From contig NZ_PPFB01000001.1 in the NCBI RefSeq assembly GCF_002899455.1, positions 372,001 to 436,000 of the forward strand: a DNA stretch of 64,000 nucleotides. Reading direction: 5' to 3'. The position numbers and the translations under genes were made by a program. This DNA is from Streptomyces sp. DH-12 (GTDB taxonomy: Bacteria > Actinomycetota > Actinomycetes > Streptomycetales > Streptomycetaceae). Shown piece by piece: positions 15,583 through 23,293 of the stretch (its first letter is position 1; every line of letters begins with the position of its first letter). The notes under the pieces were generated by a model. The model had not been told where the DNA came from and searched no databases. It saw nothing but the letters and a program-made list of their open reading frames with translations.

Positions 15583-16101
15583 ATGACGACCGTCAGCGAA
15601 CTGCCCTCCCCCCTGACGCTGCTCCCCCGGGCCCAGGCCGGCGACGAGCACGCGATGAACCACCTGCTGACCGCCATCACGCCCTACGTCGCCCGCATCT
15701 GCAGGTCCATCACCCACGACGACGGTGCCGACGCCACGCAGGAGGCACTGCTCGCCGTCTACCGCGGCCTGGGCTCCCTGCGCGAACCGGCGGCGTTCTA
15801 CGGCTGGGTGCGCTCGGTGACGGTCCGCGAGGCCATCCGCACCGCCAGGCGCTACGGCGCGGAGAGCTGCTGCTCCGAGGTGGACTCGCGGGAGGAGACC
15901 GATCCCCTGGACGCGGTGTACATCAGTGACGTGCTGGAGCGGCTGTCCCAGGCGCACCGGCAGGTCCTCACCCTGCGCGCCTACGGGCTGAACGAGGAGG
16001 AGATGGCCGAGGTGCTCGCGCTGCCCGTGGGCACCGTCCGCTCGCGTCTGTTCCGGGCCCGCCGCCGGTTCCAGGAGGCGTGGCAGCCCTCGGCGGCGTG
16101 A
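15583..16101 (+). CDS. antA: ECF RNA polymerase sigma factor AntA, 172 aa, C-terminal Ala-Ala
   Basis: Extracytoplasmic-function sigma factor that in characterised antimycin clusters activates the 3-formamidosalicylate genes (antFG and antHIJKLMNO), which would lie beyond the left edge here. Sigma region 2 spans about residues 15-90. Region 4 spans about 108-165 and includes LSQAHRQVLTLRAYGLNEEE and the recognition helix in LPVGTVRSRLFRARR. AAGGAA precedes the ATG. The protein ends in Ser-Ala-Ala; a terminal Ala-Ala is known to make the antimycin sigma factor a ClpXP substrate, so proteolytic control is likely retained. No anti-sigma gene is adjacent, as expected for this family. Confidence 0.93.
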   Translation: MTTVSELPSPLTLLPRAQAGDEHAMNHLLTAITPYVARICRSITHDDGADATQEALLAVYRGLGSLREPAAFYGWVRSVTVREAIRTARRYGAESCCSEVDSREETDPLDAVYISDVLERLSQAHRQVLTLRAYGLNEEEMAEVLALPVGTVRSRLFRARRRFQEAWQPSAA

Positions 16102-16135
16102 CGCCGGCGCCCCACCCCCGGGGCGGGCCGGTACT

Positions 16136-16174
16136 CCGGCGGCCGTGGCGGTGTGTCTCCGCCACGGCCGCCGG
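16136..16174. terminator. Strong hairpin between convergent antA and PAS-LuxR gene
   Basis: A perfect 16-bp GC stem (16136-16151 with 16159-16174) encloses the 7-base loop TGTGTCT. It lies 34 bp after the antA stop and 29 bp beyond the end of the convergent gene, as expected for a bidirectional terminator. There is no U-tract, which is normal in Streptomyces. Confidence 0.85.
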
Positions 16175-16203
16175 CGCGGGGCTCGGCAGGCCCGGACTCC
16201 GCA

Positions 16204-16881
16204 CTACCGCACACGCTCCGGGAGGACCCGCGGGGGCCACTGTCCGGTGGCGAACATCCCGAGCGCGTGCGCCCGCGCCACCAGAGCGGGCCGGTTGGGG
16301 GCGTCGAAACGCCGCAGCATCTGGCCGACGCGGTATTCGATCCCCTGACGGCTCAGATAGAGACGGGAGGCCAACTGCACCGTGGATTCACCACTCGCGA
16401 CACCTTCCAGCACCTGCGCGTCGAGGGCGCTGAGTACCGGTCCGCCGTCGGCCGCTTCTTCGGCCCGGCGCAGAAACACGACCAGACCGACGATCTCACC
16501 CGTGGGCTGTCCGACGGCGATCGCGGTGACTTCGGCCGGGAAATTCCGGCCCTCTCCGTCGCGACCCGTCACCCTTTCCCTGAATCTGCGGCAACGTCCT
16601 GAGGAAAGCGCGGTGAACTTTTCCCGCAATTGTCCGGGAGCCGGGGAACGGAGCAGTTCGAGCAGGCCGCGTCCGCATATCTCGTCGGCGCTCAGGCTGA
16701 ATTGCCGGGCGAATTCCGGTTCCGCGGCCGTGACGGCCAGCGTCCGGGGGGACACGTGGGCCGTGCAGGCGGCTTCCGGGGTGGCACCGTCCGGCGCGCC
16801 GATCGGGTCACGGCGGACCGGAACAGCCGCAGCGGCGGTCTTCTTACGGGGCGAGGCGTCGGGGAAACTCGTGGTCGCCAC
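16204..16881 (-). CDS. PAS-LuxR family transcriptional regulator (FscRI/PimM-like), 225 aa
   Basis: DNA-binding regulator with an N-terminal PAS-type sensor region (about 55-140, with EICGRGLLELL and GRDGEGRNFPAEVTAIAV) and a C-terminal LuxR helix-turn-helix (about 155-215, with LSRQGIEYRVGQMLRRFDAP). That HTH is the signature of the PimM/FscRI class, which activates polyene clusters and, in some strains, antimycin genes. It is convergent with antBA and separated by a hairpin. Its nearest likely targets are the two boxes in the antB-antC intergenic region. It could also act only elsewhere. It is somewhat longer than PimM (about 190 aa) because of an Ala/Pro-rich N-terminus, so a downstream start is possible. 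Confidence 0.85.
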   Translation of the reverse strand: MATTSFPDASPRKKTAAAAVPVRRDPIGAPDGATPEAACTAHVSPRTLAVTAAEPEFARQFSLSADEICGRGLLELLRSPAPGQLREKFTALSSGRCRRFRERVTGRDGEGRNFPAEVTAIAVGQPTGEIVGLVVFLRRAEEAADGGPVLSALDAQVLEGVASGESTVQLASRLYLSRQGIEYRVGQMLRRFDAPNRPALVARAHALGMFATGQWPPRVLPERVR

Positions 16882-17558
16882 GGACGTACCGTCCTTCTTC
16901 CTGCGCGTGGGGGCTGAGAAGGGTGTGCCGACGCGGAGCGGGCCGTGCGCTGTGCCTGGGTGTCGGCGAGCGCCCGGTGACGGCGCGCCACCTCGTCGGT
17001 GGCCGGGCCGGGTGTCCGCGTCGTTCCGGGGGGCAGCGGGCGCCGGGCCCCGGGCGGGTCGGGGTGAGCGGAGGAAGCGGTGCCAAAGCGACCGTCGTCC
17101 GGATCACCTGGATAACGTTGTCACGACCCTTCGATCCTGCGGCGCGGTCCCGTCGGCGGACGACGGGACGGTCGGGCGGGCCAACCATACGTCCTGCCGT
17201 GAACAGAAGCCCGATCGGGCAGTGCGCGGCACGGGAACCTCCACAGTACGGAAAGGGGGTTCGCTTGAGGGGTCGCCTTCGAGACTAAGGGGAGGCAACC
17301 CCTGAGGCAAGAGTTTGTCAGGTGAACTCGGCAACTCGTCAACTGTTCCACACCCGGGCCTGTTTCGGGCACGGAGAACCCTCGATGCAAACAATCCCGG
17401 CGGAGTGGCGACACCGCCTCCGGAATGCGCCGACGGCCCCGCACAACGGCTTGTCGCCCCTTGCCGCGCTTCCTAAAGTGTTGACAACTCACGCACCCGT
17501 TCGGGCAAACGGAACCGCGGATACCGTGCCGATCGGGCCACCGAACCCGAGGAGGGAG
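16882..17558. other. Non-coding region between two divergent regulator genes
   Basis: 677 bp with no convincing coding sequence; the short ORFs lack family features. It carries the inverted repeat at 17285-17306 and a TTGACA hexamer at 17481-17486 that could be a -35 box for the XRE gene, though no good -10 is evident. Promoters for both divergent regulators must lie here. Confidence 0.5.
17285..17306. promoter_or_regulatory. Inverted repeat CTAAGGGG-N6-CCCCTGAG
   Basis: Eight-base arms pair with one mismatch across a 6-base spacer. It lies between the divergent PAS-LuxR and XRE genes, about 400 bp upstream of the former and 250 bp upstream of the latter. The composition resembles a PAS-LuxR box but the spacing is longer, so autoregulation is possible and unproven. 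Confidence 0.35.
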
Positions 17559-18851
17559 ATGCTGGATCAGCCGCAGTTCGGCCGCCGGCTGAAAAGGCTG
17601 CGTGCCGCGCGGGGCTTGAGCCAGGCCGATGTCGTCGGTGACGGGATGTCGACGGGGCATCTGTCGCGCCTGGAGTCCGGTGAACGGCGCCCCACGGAGC
17701 GGACCGTGGCCTATCTCGCCCGGCGGCTCGGTGTCGACGCCTCCGCCCTGACCGGACCCTCGGACGGCAGGTCCCTGACCGAGGTGCTGGCCTCCGTGGC
17801 CTCGGCGCCCGCGGGGACGGACGGCACGGAGGCGCTCGGCCGCGCGGTCGAGGAGGACCCGGGTGAGGATCCCGCCGCTCGCTGGCAGGCCCTGTGGCTG
17901 CTGAGCCGAGCCGCGGGCCGCGACGGCGACTACGAGCTCGAGCGCGCCCGGCTGCTGGAACTGCTGGAGCTGAGCCGCGTGCTGGAGGCACCCGACCTGC
18001 GGGCCAGGTCGCTGGTGCGGTACGCCCGCTGCACCCGTGCCCTGGGCGATGCCGGCGGCGCGGAACCGGCGGCCGTCGAGGCGCTGTCCGTCGCCCGCGC
18101 CGCGGAGCTGGGCGTGTCCGACACCCTGGCCGCCCTGACGGTGCTGATCGGCATCGAGACGGAACTCGGCAGGTGGGAGTCGGCCTCCCGGCACGTCGAC
18201 GAGATGGAACGCGATCTGCTGCCCCGGGCCCCCTCCGCGCCGGCGGCCGAGGCGTTGTGGGCGGCCGCCGAGGTCAGCGACCGCCAGGGCGACGAAGCGA
18301 CCGCCCTGGCCCGGCTGGACACCGCGCTGGGCCTCCTCAAGAGCGGGGACGACCTGGCCCTGTGGGCGCGGCTGCGGGCCGCCGCCGCCGCGACAGCGCT
18401 GCACATGTCACCACCCCGGGTGGCAGCGGCCGAGCGCTGGCTGGCCGAGGCCGCCCCCGTCCTCGGCCTGATCGGCACGCCCGCGCAACTGCAGGAACTG
18501 CACATGCTCCAGGCGCACCTCGCGTTCGCGCAGGGCCGGCCGGACGACGCCCGCGCGCTGAGCCGGGCCGTGCTGTCCGAGGAGAACCTGCGGCTGTCCT
18601 ACCGCGACCGGGTGCGGCTGTCGGTCCTCGACGGCCGGCTCACGATCCTGGCGGGCCGCGTCGAGGAGGGCGTCACCGCCCTGGAACGGCTGGCGCGTCA
18701 GGCGAGCGAGTCCGGCAACCGTGACCTCGCGGCCCACGTCTGGCAGGCCCTGGCCACCACCCTGGCGGCCCACGTCCACTCCCCGCAGGACGGCCCGATG
18801 CCGGACGAGACCCGGCCGGACGGGCCGGCCGCGGGCCGCCGACCGGCTTGA
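17559..18851 (+). CDS. XRE-family regulator with TPR-like C-terminal region, 430 aa
   Basis: N-terminal XRE helix-turn-helix (about residues 6-65: FGRRLKRLRAARGLSQADV through HLSRLESGERRPTERTVAYL) joined to about 350 residues of Ala/Leu-rich paired helices. The latter look like a tetratricopeptide-type superhelix (repeats such as ALAARLDTALGLL-like and ARALSRAVLSEENLRLSYRDR stretches). GAGGAGGGAG directly before the ATG fixes the start. This layout resembles peptide-sensing RRNPP regulators and also the many orphan XRE-TPR proteins of Streptomyces, so the ligand is unknown. A possible 22-codon peptide gene follows 49 bp downstream. Confidence 0.8.
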   Translation: MLDQPQFGRRLKRLRAARGLSQADVVGDGMSTGHLSRLESGERRPTERTVAYLARRLGVDASALTGPSDGRSLTEVLASVASAPAGTDGTEALGRAVEEDPGEDPAARWQALWLLSRAAGRDGDYELERARLLELLELSRVLEAPDLRARSLVRYARCTRALGDAGGAEPAAVEALSVARAAELGVSDTLAALTVLIGIETELGRWESASRHVDEMERDLLPRAPSAPAAEALWAAAEVSDRQGDEATALARLDTALGLLKSGDDLALWARLRAAAAATALHMSPPRVAAAERWLAEAAPVLGLIGTPAQLQELHMLQAHLAFAQGRPDDARALSRAVLSEENLRLSYRDRVRLSVLDGRLTILAGRVEEGVTALERLARQASESGNRDLAAHVWQALATTLAAHVHSPQDGPMPDETRPDGPAAGRRPA

Positions 18852-18900
18852 AAGCCGCGCCGGTGGGGCAAGCGGAGCCGTCTGAGACGGGGAGGCAGCC

Positions 18901-18969
18901 GTGACGACGACGAAGCACGACTTCGACGCCCCGAAGCCGGCGGCAACGCCCGCCAAGCGCAACCGCTGA
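18901..18969 (+). CDS. Possible 22-aa peptide gene downstream of the XRE-TPR regulator
   Basis: A GTG start preceded by GGGGAGG with a 5-base spacer opens a 22-codon frame ending in TGA. The product is hydrophilic: it starts MTTTKHDFDAPKP and ends TPAKRNR, with no hydrophobic signal and a basic tail. It follows the regulator in the same direction. A peptide partner of that regulator is conceivable by analogy with RRNPP systems, but the lack of an export signal argues against the classic scheme. It could be a chance frame, although the ribosome-binding site is better than most nearby. Conservation is untested. Confidence 0.4.
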   Translation: MTTTKHDFDAPKPAATPAKRNR

Positions 18970-19191
18970 CCAGCACAGCACAACCCCAGGCCGGCGGCGA
19001 GGCCGCGAAGGGGGCCGCAGAAACGGATCACCCTTCGTCCCGCTCACCGTGGCAGAGACACGGCGGCTCCTGGACGCTCTGCTGCCTCACCCACGAGCCG
19101 ACCGTGACCCCGTCACACGCACACTGAAGCGGTCGGCCTGCAGAAGACGCAGCCAGGCCGTCGCCCCCGCTGCCACTACCGAAAACGCAGC

Positions 19192-19556
19192 TCAGGAGCT
19201 GTCGACCGCCGTCAGGGAGAAGTCCAGGGCGTTCGCGCTGTGGAGTCTGGCCAGGAAACCCTCGTGGAGCCGGCGCCAGACGCCGGCCTCGGTCCACTCG
19301 GTCAGTCGGCCAGTCGGCCAGTCGGCCAGTCGGCCAGTCGGCGCCAGCACGTCATGCCCGAACCGAAGCCGAGTTCCTGCGACAAGTGTCCCCAGCTGAT
19401 CCCGGTGTGCAGGACGAACAAGATGCCCTGGAACACCAGCCGGTCCGGATGCCGCTTCCGTCCCGGATGCCGGACCCGACGCTCAATCCTGGGCAGCGGC
19501 GGCTCGATCACCGCCCACGACTCGTCGTCGACTTCCCACGGCTTCGGCCGACCCAC
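19192..19556 (-). pseudogene. IS5-family transposase N-terminal fragment, frameshifted
   Basis: The N-terminus (WAVIEPPLP, RHPGRKRHPDRLVFQGILFVLHTGISW, GSGMTCWRRL) is that of IS5-group transposases. After WRRL the frame is broken by a five-copy 8-bp repeat. If the repeat is reduced to one copy, the frame reads TEWTEAGVWRRLHE through ALDFSLTAVDSS, the family's next block, and then meets a stop. The DDE catalytic part is absent. Confidence 0.8.
19303..19342. repeat. Five tandem copies of 8-bp CAGTCGGC inside the IS5 fragment
   Basis: Five perfect back-to-back copies. One copy would fit the transposase frame, so four are extra (+32 bp, not a multiple of three) and cause the frameshift. This looks like replication-slippage expansion; it is not a CRISPR array, since there are no spacers. 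Confidence 0.9.
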
Positions 19557-19621
19557 CCCACACCCCGGTCAACGGTCCCGGAGCGGTCCAACCACCTCGA
19601 AGATCATTTCGTTGGGAGTTC

Positions 19622-19999
19622 TTACGCTGGCTCGTCGCCCACACCTGCGAGGATGATCCCCCGGAGCACCGGCCAGAACTCCCTGTCACCTGCAGGACGG
19701 CCGACACTCTCCCAGTGGTCGAGGACGCGCACCACGAATCGCCACTGTTTTCGGCTCAACGTCACGGTGGCACGCTCGTCATTCGGCGGCCATCTGCCGG
19801 ACCCGGGGACACCAGCGATCCAGCCCGCCACCTGGCTCCAGCCAGCCTCGCGAACAGCGTGGCCTGTCTCGATGATGTCGTCGCGGCCGTCTTCCACCGC
19901 TGTCGAGACCTCGTTATCCACGCCGCCATCGATGTGATGCCACTGCAGCACCGTCATCTCTACCGATATGCCCACGTCCAGCTCATCGGGTGCCATCAC
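19622..19999 (-). CDS. Hypothetical protein, 125 aa
   Basis: I do not recognise this protein. It is acidic in the N-terminal half (VDNEVSTAVEDGRDDIIE) and has an aromatic segment (TLSRKQWRFVVRVLDHWESV) that looks like a real amphipathic helix. It lacks a signal peptide and membrane segments. It sits alone between IS debris and the prenyltransferase operon. Its third-position GC is lower than in the antimycin genes, so it may be recently acquired. It may also be a degraded gene. Confidence 0.45.
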   Translation of the reverse strand: MMAPDELDVGISVEMTVLQWHHIDGGVDNEVSTAVEDGRDDIIETGHAVREAGWSQVAGWIAGVPGSGRWPPNDERATVTLSRKQWRFVVRVLDHWESVGRPAGDREFWPVLRGIILAGVGDEPA

Positions 20000-20269
20000 G
20001 CGCCATCATCGCCTTGGACTCCGCTCTGCGTCAACGGCTCACGTCATCACGAAGCAGCACGACGAAGATGATCCGAACGCGAGTCTCCAGCCCTCACCTC
20101 ATTCCGACCCGCACATACGTACCAAGGGTGAATTCATGAGATGTGCGGACCATGCGGCGTCGAACGCTGTCAGCCTTCCGTTGATGACCGTAAGACGGTG
20201 GCGGTGCCGCTGGACGATGCCTCCTCCACTGCGGGACGGCGTCCGTCTCGACCGCTGAGAGGGGCGGAC

Positions 20270-21064
20270 GTGACAGTGAAGCAGTCCACAACTGAGCCCG
20301 TTGCCCGTACTGCCGCTGCCGAGGAAACGGCTCCGCCGAAGCCGCGTGAGGTGCCGCGTCACGTCGCGTGTGTGATGGACGGAAACGGCCGGTGGGCAGC
20401 GCGACGATCGCTTCCACGAACCTCCGGCCACCGCGCTGCAGAGACAACAGTGATCGACGTCATCGAGGCAGCGCGGGCGGCCGGAGTGGGGTGGCTGAGT
20501 CTGTTCGCGTTCTCCACCGAGAACTGGCGCCGCCCGGACACAGAGATCGAATTCCTCATGCACCTGGTGCGCCGAGTGGTACGCAAGCACGCCCCATTGC
20601 TGCACGCGCGGGGCATCCGCTGCCGTTTCCTCGGCATGACCGATCCCCGCATCCCTCCCGGACTGGCCCGGGACATCGCCGACTTGATGACGCTGACCGA
20701 CCAGAACCGGCAGATGACGCTGACCGTCGCCTTCGATCACGGCGGCCGCAGGGACATCGTGGAGGCCGCACGGTCGCTGATCCGCAGCGGCGTGCCGTCC
20801 GAGGCCGTGACCGAGGAGAGCTTCGCCGCTCATCTGCCCTTTCCCGACACCCCCGATGTCGACCTGGTCATCCGCACCTCCGGCGAACAGCGCATCTCCA
20901 ACTTCATGCTCTGGCAGGTCGCCTACGCCGAATGGGTCTTCCCGCCGGCGCTGTGGCCCGACTTCCGCGCGTCCGACTTCCTCGAGTGCCTGCACGCCTA
21001 CCGGCAGCGCGAGCGCCGCTTCGGCGGCGTACTGCCGACCCAGAACGGAGAAACCCGATCGTGA
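20270..21064 (+). CDS. uppS: Cis-prenyltransferase (polyprenyl diphosphate synthase, UppS family), 264 aa
   Basis: Adds isopentenyl diphosphate units in cis to an allylic diphosphate. The family hallmarks are present: catalytic Asp in VMDGNGRWA (near residue 37), GWLSLFAFSTENWRR, and the C-terminal DLVIRTSGEQRISNF block. The GTG at 20270 is chosen because GAGAGGGG lies about 5 bases upstream; frames extending further upstream have no family similarity. It overlaps the next gene by 4 bp (GTGA), so the two are co-translated. Streptomyces normally has housekeeping UppS copies near recO or in specialised-metabolite clusters. This one, in an IS-rich region beside an oxygenase, is more likely a dedicated enzyme of unknown chain length. 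Confidence 0.88.
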   Translation: MTVKQSTTEPVARTAAAEETAPPKPREVPRHVACVMDGNGRWAARRSLPRTSGHRAAETTVIDVIEAARAAGVGWLSLFAFSTENWRRPDTEIEFLMHLVRRVVRKHAPLLHARGIRCRFLGMTDPRIPPGLARDIADLMTLTDQNRQMTLTVAFDHGGRRDIVEAARSLIRSGVPSEAVTEESFAAHLPFPDTPDVDLVIRTSGEQRISNFMLWQVAYAEWVFPPALWPDFRASDFLECLHAYRQRERRFGGVLPTQNGETRS

Positions 21065-22560
21065 CGACTGCAGACCGTCCTCAGTCCCCCACCGCTGGTG
21101 CCGGCACAGGGGGCCACAGAACCGGGGATCGCGACTTCGGAGGAGAGCCCCTGTTCGGTCCCGGCTCACAGTTCCACACGCTCTTCAACGACCCGCGTTG
21201 GGCGTTGGCCATGATTCGGGCAACCGTGCTCGAAGCCGCGCACCCGCAGATCGGTGCCGCCCTGATCGAGAACTCCACCTTCGTCGTCCATCCCTGGCGG
21301 AGACTGAGCAACACCTTCATGAGCCTGCGGCGGATGTTCGGTGCCGACGACCACGTACGGCAGAGGGAGGCGACCCGGCTCAACCGTATGCACGCACGGC
21401 TGCACGGCACCGACGCACGGGATCGGCCTTACGACGCGATGGACCCGGGTGTGCGTGCCTGGGTGGTGGCGACCATGTTCGAAAGCGCCGTCACCATGTG
21501 CCGGCTCAGCGGACAGCCCCTCGAGCAGAAGACCATGGAGCAGCTGTACGCCGAGTTCCAGGCCTTCCTGGCCGCGATGGGGGACGAAGCCGGCCATCTG
21601 CCGCCCACCCTGGACGAGTTCTGGCCCTACTACGACCGGGTGGTCGCTGAGGAGCTGGAGAACACCGAGGCGATGCGGATCATCCTCTACAAGCTCTTCG
21701 ACCACCTCCCCGCACCACCCGTACTGAACGGCTTTCCTGCCCTGTGGGCGACCGGCCGGGCCGTCGCCGGCCCGGTCATCGGAGCGATCACCGTGGCGTC
21801 CCTGCCGGAGCCGTTCCGGCGGCGAGCCGGTCTGCCCGAGATCGCGGGGGTGCAGACCCTGATGCAGGGTGTGTACCTGGCGGCCGGTCTGGCCCGGTTC
21901 CTGCCCGAAGGGTGGATCCAGGCCGAAAGCATCGCCGAACTGCTGTCACTCTCCCCCGACAGCGACGATCCCCGCGCGAGGACGATCGCCGCCCTGCGTG
22001 ATCGGATGAAGCGGGCCGGCGCCCTTATCCGCCTCATCGCCCCGCTGCCCCCGGAACCGGAGCCCGCCGCGACCACCACGACGCAGCGTGGCGCGGAGGA
22101 GTTCTTCACGGACGTCCTCGACCAGACCGGGGACGGATACCTGGACTGGCCCGACCTCGCCGCCATGGCCCGCGAGCTTTCCAGTCGGCTCGACCTGGAC
22201 GAGCCCGAGGAGACCCGGCTCTACAACGCCTACGCGGACTGGTGGCGGGAACTGCAGGCGGCCCTCGACGCCGACGGCGACGGCCGCATCAGCGCCCACG
22301 AGTACGCCTCCGCCGTCCCGTCGCTCGCCGGTCCCGCACTGATCAGGGTCGCCGAAGTCCTCTTCGACGTGACTGACAAGAACGGTGACCAGAGCATCGA
22401 CGCGGACGAGTACCGGTCCCTGTTCCGGACCGCGTTCCACCGCGACACCACTGGGACCGGTGAGACATACAGCCGCAGCGCGTTCATCAACGACTTCCTG
22501 TCCTTCATGTCCGCACGCCGGCGCACCACCCCCTACGATCCCCTCCTCGCCGAAGCATGA
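21061..22560 (+). CDS. MpaB/Lcp-like (DUF2236) oxygenase with C-terminal EF-hands, 499 aa
   Basis: The N-terminal 300 or so residues match the ER-bound oxygenase MpaB / rubber-oxygenase (DUF2236) family. Supporting blocks are VHPWRRLSNTFMSL, RMHARLHGTD with the conserved His, and PYDAMDPGVRAWV. Relatives use haem to cleave prenyl double bonds (MpaB' on a farnesyl side chain, Lcp on polyisoprene). The C-terminus carries three EF-hand loops: DQTGDGYLDWPD (imperfect), DADGDGRISAHE (canonical) and DKNGDQSIDADE. This suggests calcium binding. The start overlaps the upstream cis-prenyltransferase stop (GTGA), so a prenyl-derived substrate is the natural inference. No signal peptide is evident. The substrate is unproven. 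Confidence 0.8.
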   Translation: MTTADRPQSPTAGAGTGGHRTGDRDFGGEPLFGPGSQFHTLFNDPRWALAMIRATVLEAAHPQIGAALIENSTFVVHPWRRLSNTFMSLRRMFGADDHVRQREATRLNRMHARLHGTDARDRPYDAMDPGVRAWVVATMFESAVTMCRLSGQPLEQKTMEQLYAEFQAFLAAMGDEAGHLPPTLDEFWPYYDRVVAEELENTEAMRIILYKLFDHLPAPPVLNGFPALWATGRAVAGPVIGAITVASLPEPFRRRAGLPEIAGVQTLMQGVYLAAGLARFLPEGWIQAESIAELLSLSPDSDDPRARTIAALRDRMKRAGALIRLIAPLPPEPEPAATTTTQRGAEEFFTDVLDQTGDGYLDWPDLAAMARELSSRLDLDEPEETRLYNAYADWWRELQAALDADGDGRISAHEYASAVPSLAGPALIRVAEVLFDVTDKNGDQSIDADEYRSLFRTAFHRDTTGTGETYSRSAFINDFLSFMSARRRTTPYDPLLAEA

Positions 22561-22846
22561 CCGCCCGGACAGGCAACCAGCCGGAGACGGCATCTCCTGG
22601 CGCGAGCACGGCCGCTGGCACAGCGGTCGTGCCCTACGACCGGCCTTCCTGCGAAGGCGGTTGCGCAAGGTGCCGCTTTCCGCGGTCAGGTGAGCTTCCG
22701 AAGTCCTGCGACGGCGTACCGGGAGGAGGGAACAGGAACCTTTCGAAGGTGTCCAGCACGAGCATCACACCCAGGAGCACCCGAGGGACGAACAGCGTCA
22801 AGACCGCCGTGGCATCTCCTGGTGGCGCTGCCGGGACGGGCCAAAG

Positions 22847-22939
22847 AGACAGGCCCTGGCCGACTGCCCCTTCGACCGGCTCTCCGGCGGCGAGCGCCGG
22901 CGCGTCCTCATCGCGCGCCCTCGCCCAGAGGGCGTCTGA
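22847..22939 (+). pseudogene. Short ABC-transporter ATPase remnant
   Basis: A 30-codon stretch reads DCPFDRLSGGERRRVLIAR. This contains the ABC signature LSGGE with its usual flanking helix; it ends at a TGA just before IS-like sequence. No Walker A or B motif is found on either side. It looks like the stub of an ATPase gene cut by an insertion, though a chance match cannot be excluded. Confidence 0.45.
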
Positions 22940-22947
22940 AAAGCCCC

Positions 22948-23142
22948 TCAGTGGACTGGTCTTGCGAGGCGACGCATCAGGATCATGGCCATGGCGAGGC
23001 AGGTGGCGTTCTCCGAGCAGACGCGCAGGTACTCGTAGTCCTTCGACAGGCGGCGGCACCGTCCCAGCCAGGCGAACGTCCGCTCCGCCACCCAACGACG
23101 CGGGACCACCGCGAACCGGGGGACTGCCGGCGGCGTCCCCAC
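22948..23142 (-). pseudogene. IS5-family transposase C-terminal fragment
   Basis: The product ends [25 protein letters not shown] and [12 protein letters not shown], the standard C-terminal block (catalytic Glu in VAERTF) of IS5-group transposases. The rest of the element is missing. GAGGGCGTCTGAAAAGCCCC just beyond its stop (22928-22947) resembles an IS terminal repeat. It is about 3.6 kb from the N-terminal IS5 fragment, on the same strand but in an order that cannot be one split gene. Confidence 0.75.
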
Positions 23143-23293
23143 CCGGGCCCAGGTCGACCGGAAACCACCGTCACGGCGCTAGGGGGTGCGGCAAGGAGGG
23201 CGGTGGCCGCCGGGTGGCAGGGGGCCAGCACCACCCCCGTCCGGGCAGCCAGCTGGATGGTCCGCGGCGCCGGCCCTCCGTAGCGTTCCGGCC

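Noticed and set aside
16102..16203. A phosphopantetheinyl transferase gene (antQ), present beside antBA in long-form antimycin clusters
   Set aside because: The DNA after antA holds only a hairpin and the PAS-LuxR gene; no such gene is present on this side.
19303..19342. Short direct repeats as a possible CRISPR array
   Set aside because: The units are 8 bp, directly adjacent and without spacers; this is a simple tandem repeat.
19192..23142. The two IS5 fragments as the ends of one element carrying the prenyltransferase operon as cargo
   Set aside because: Both lie on the minus strand but in the wrong order for one split transposase, and no matching terminal repeats were found. They are more simply two separate decayed copies.
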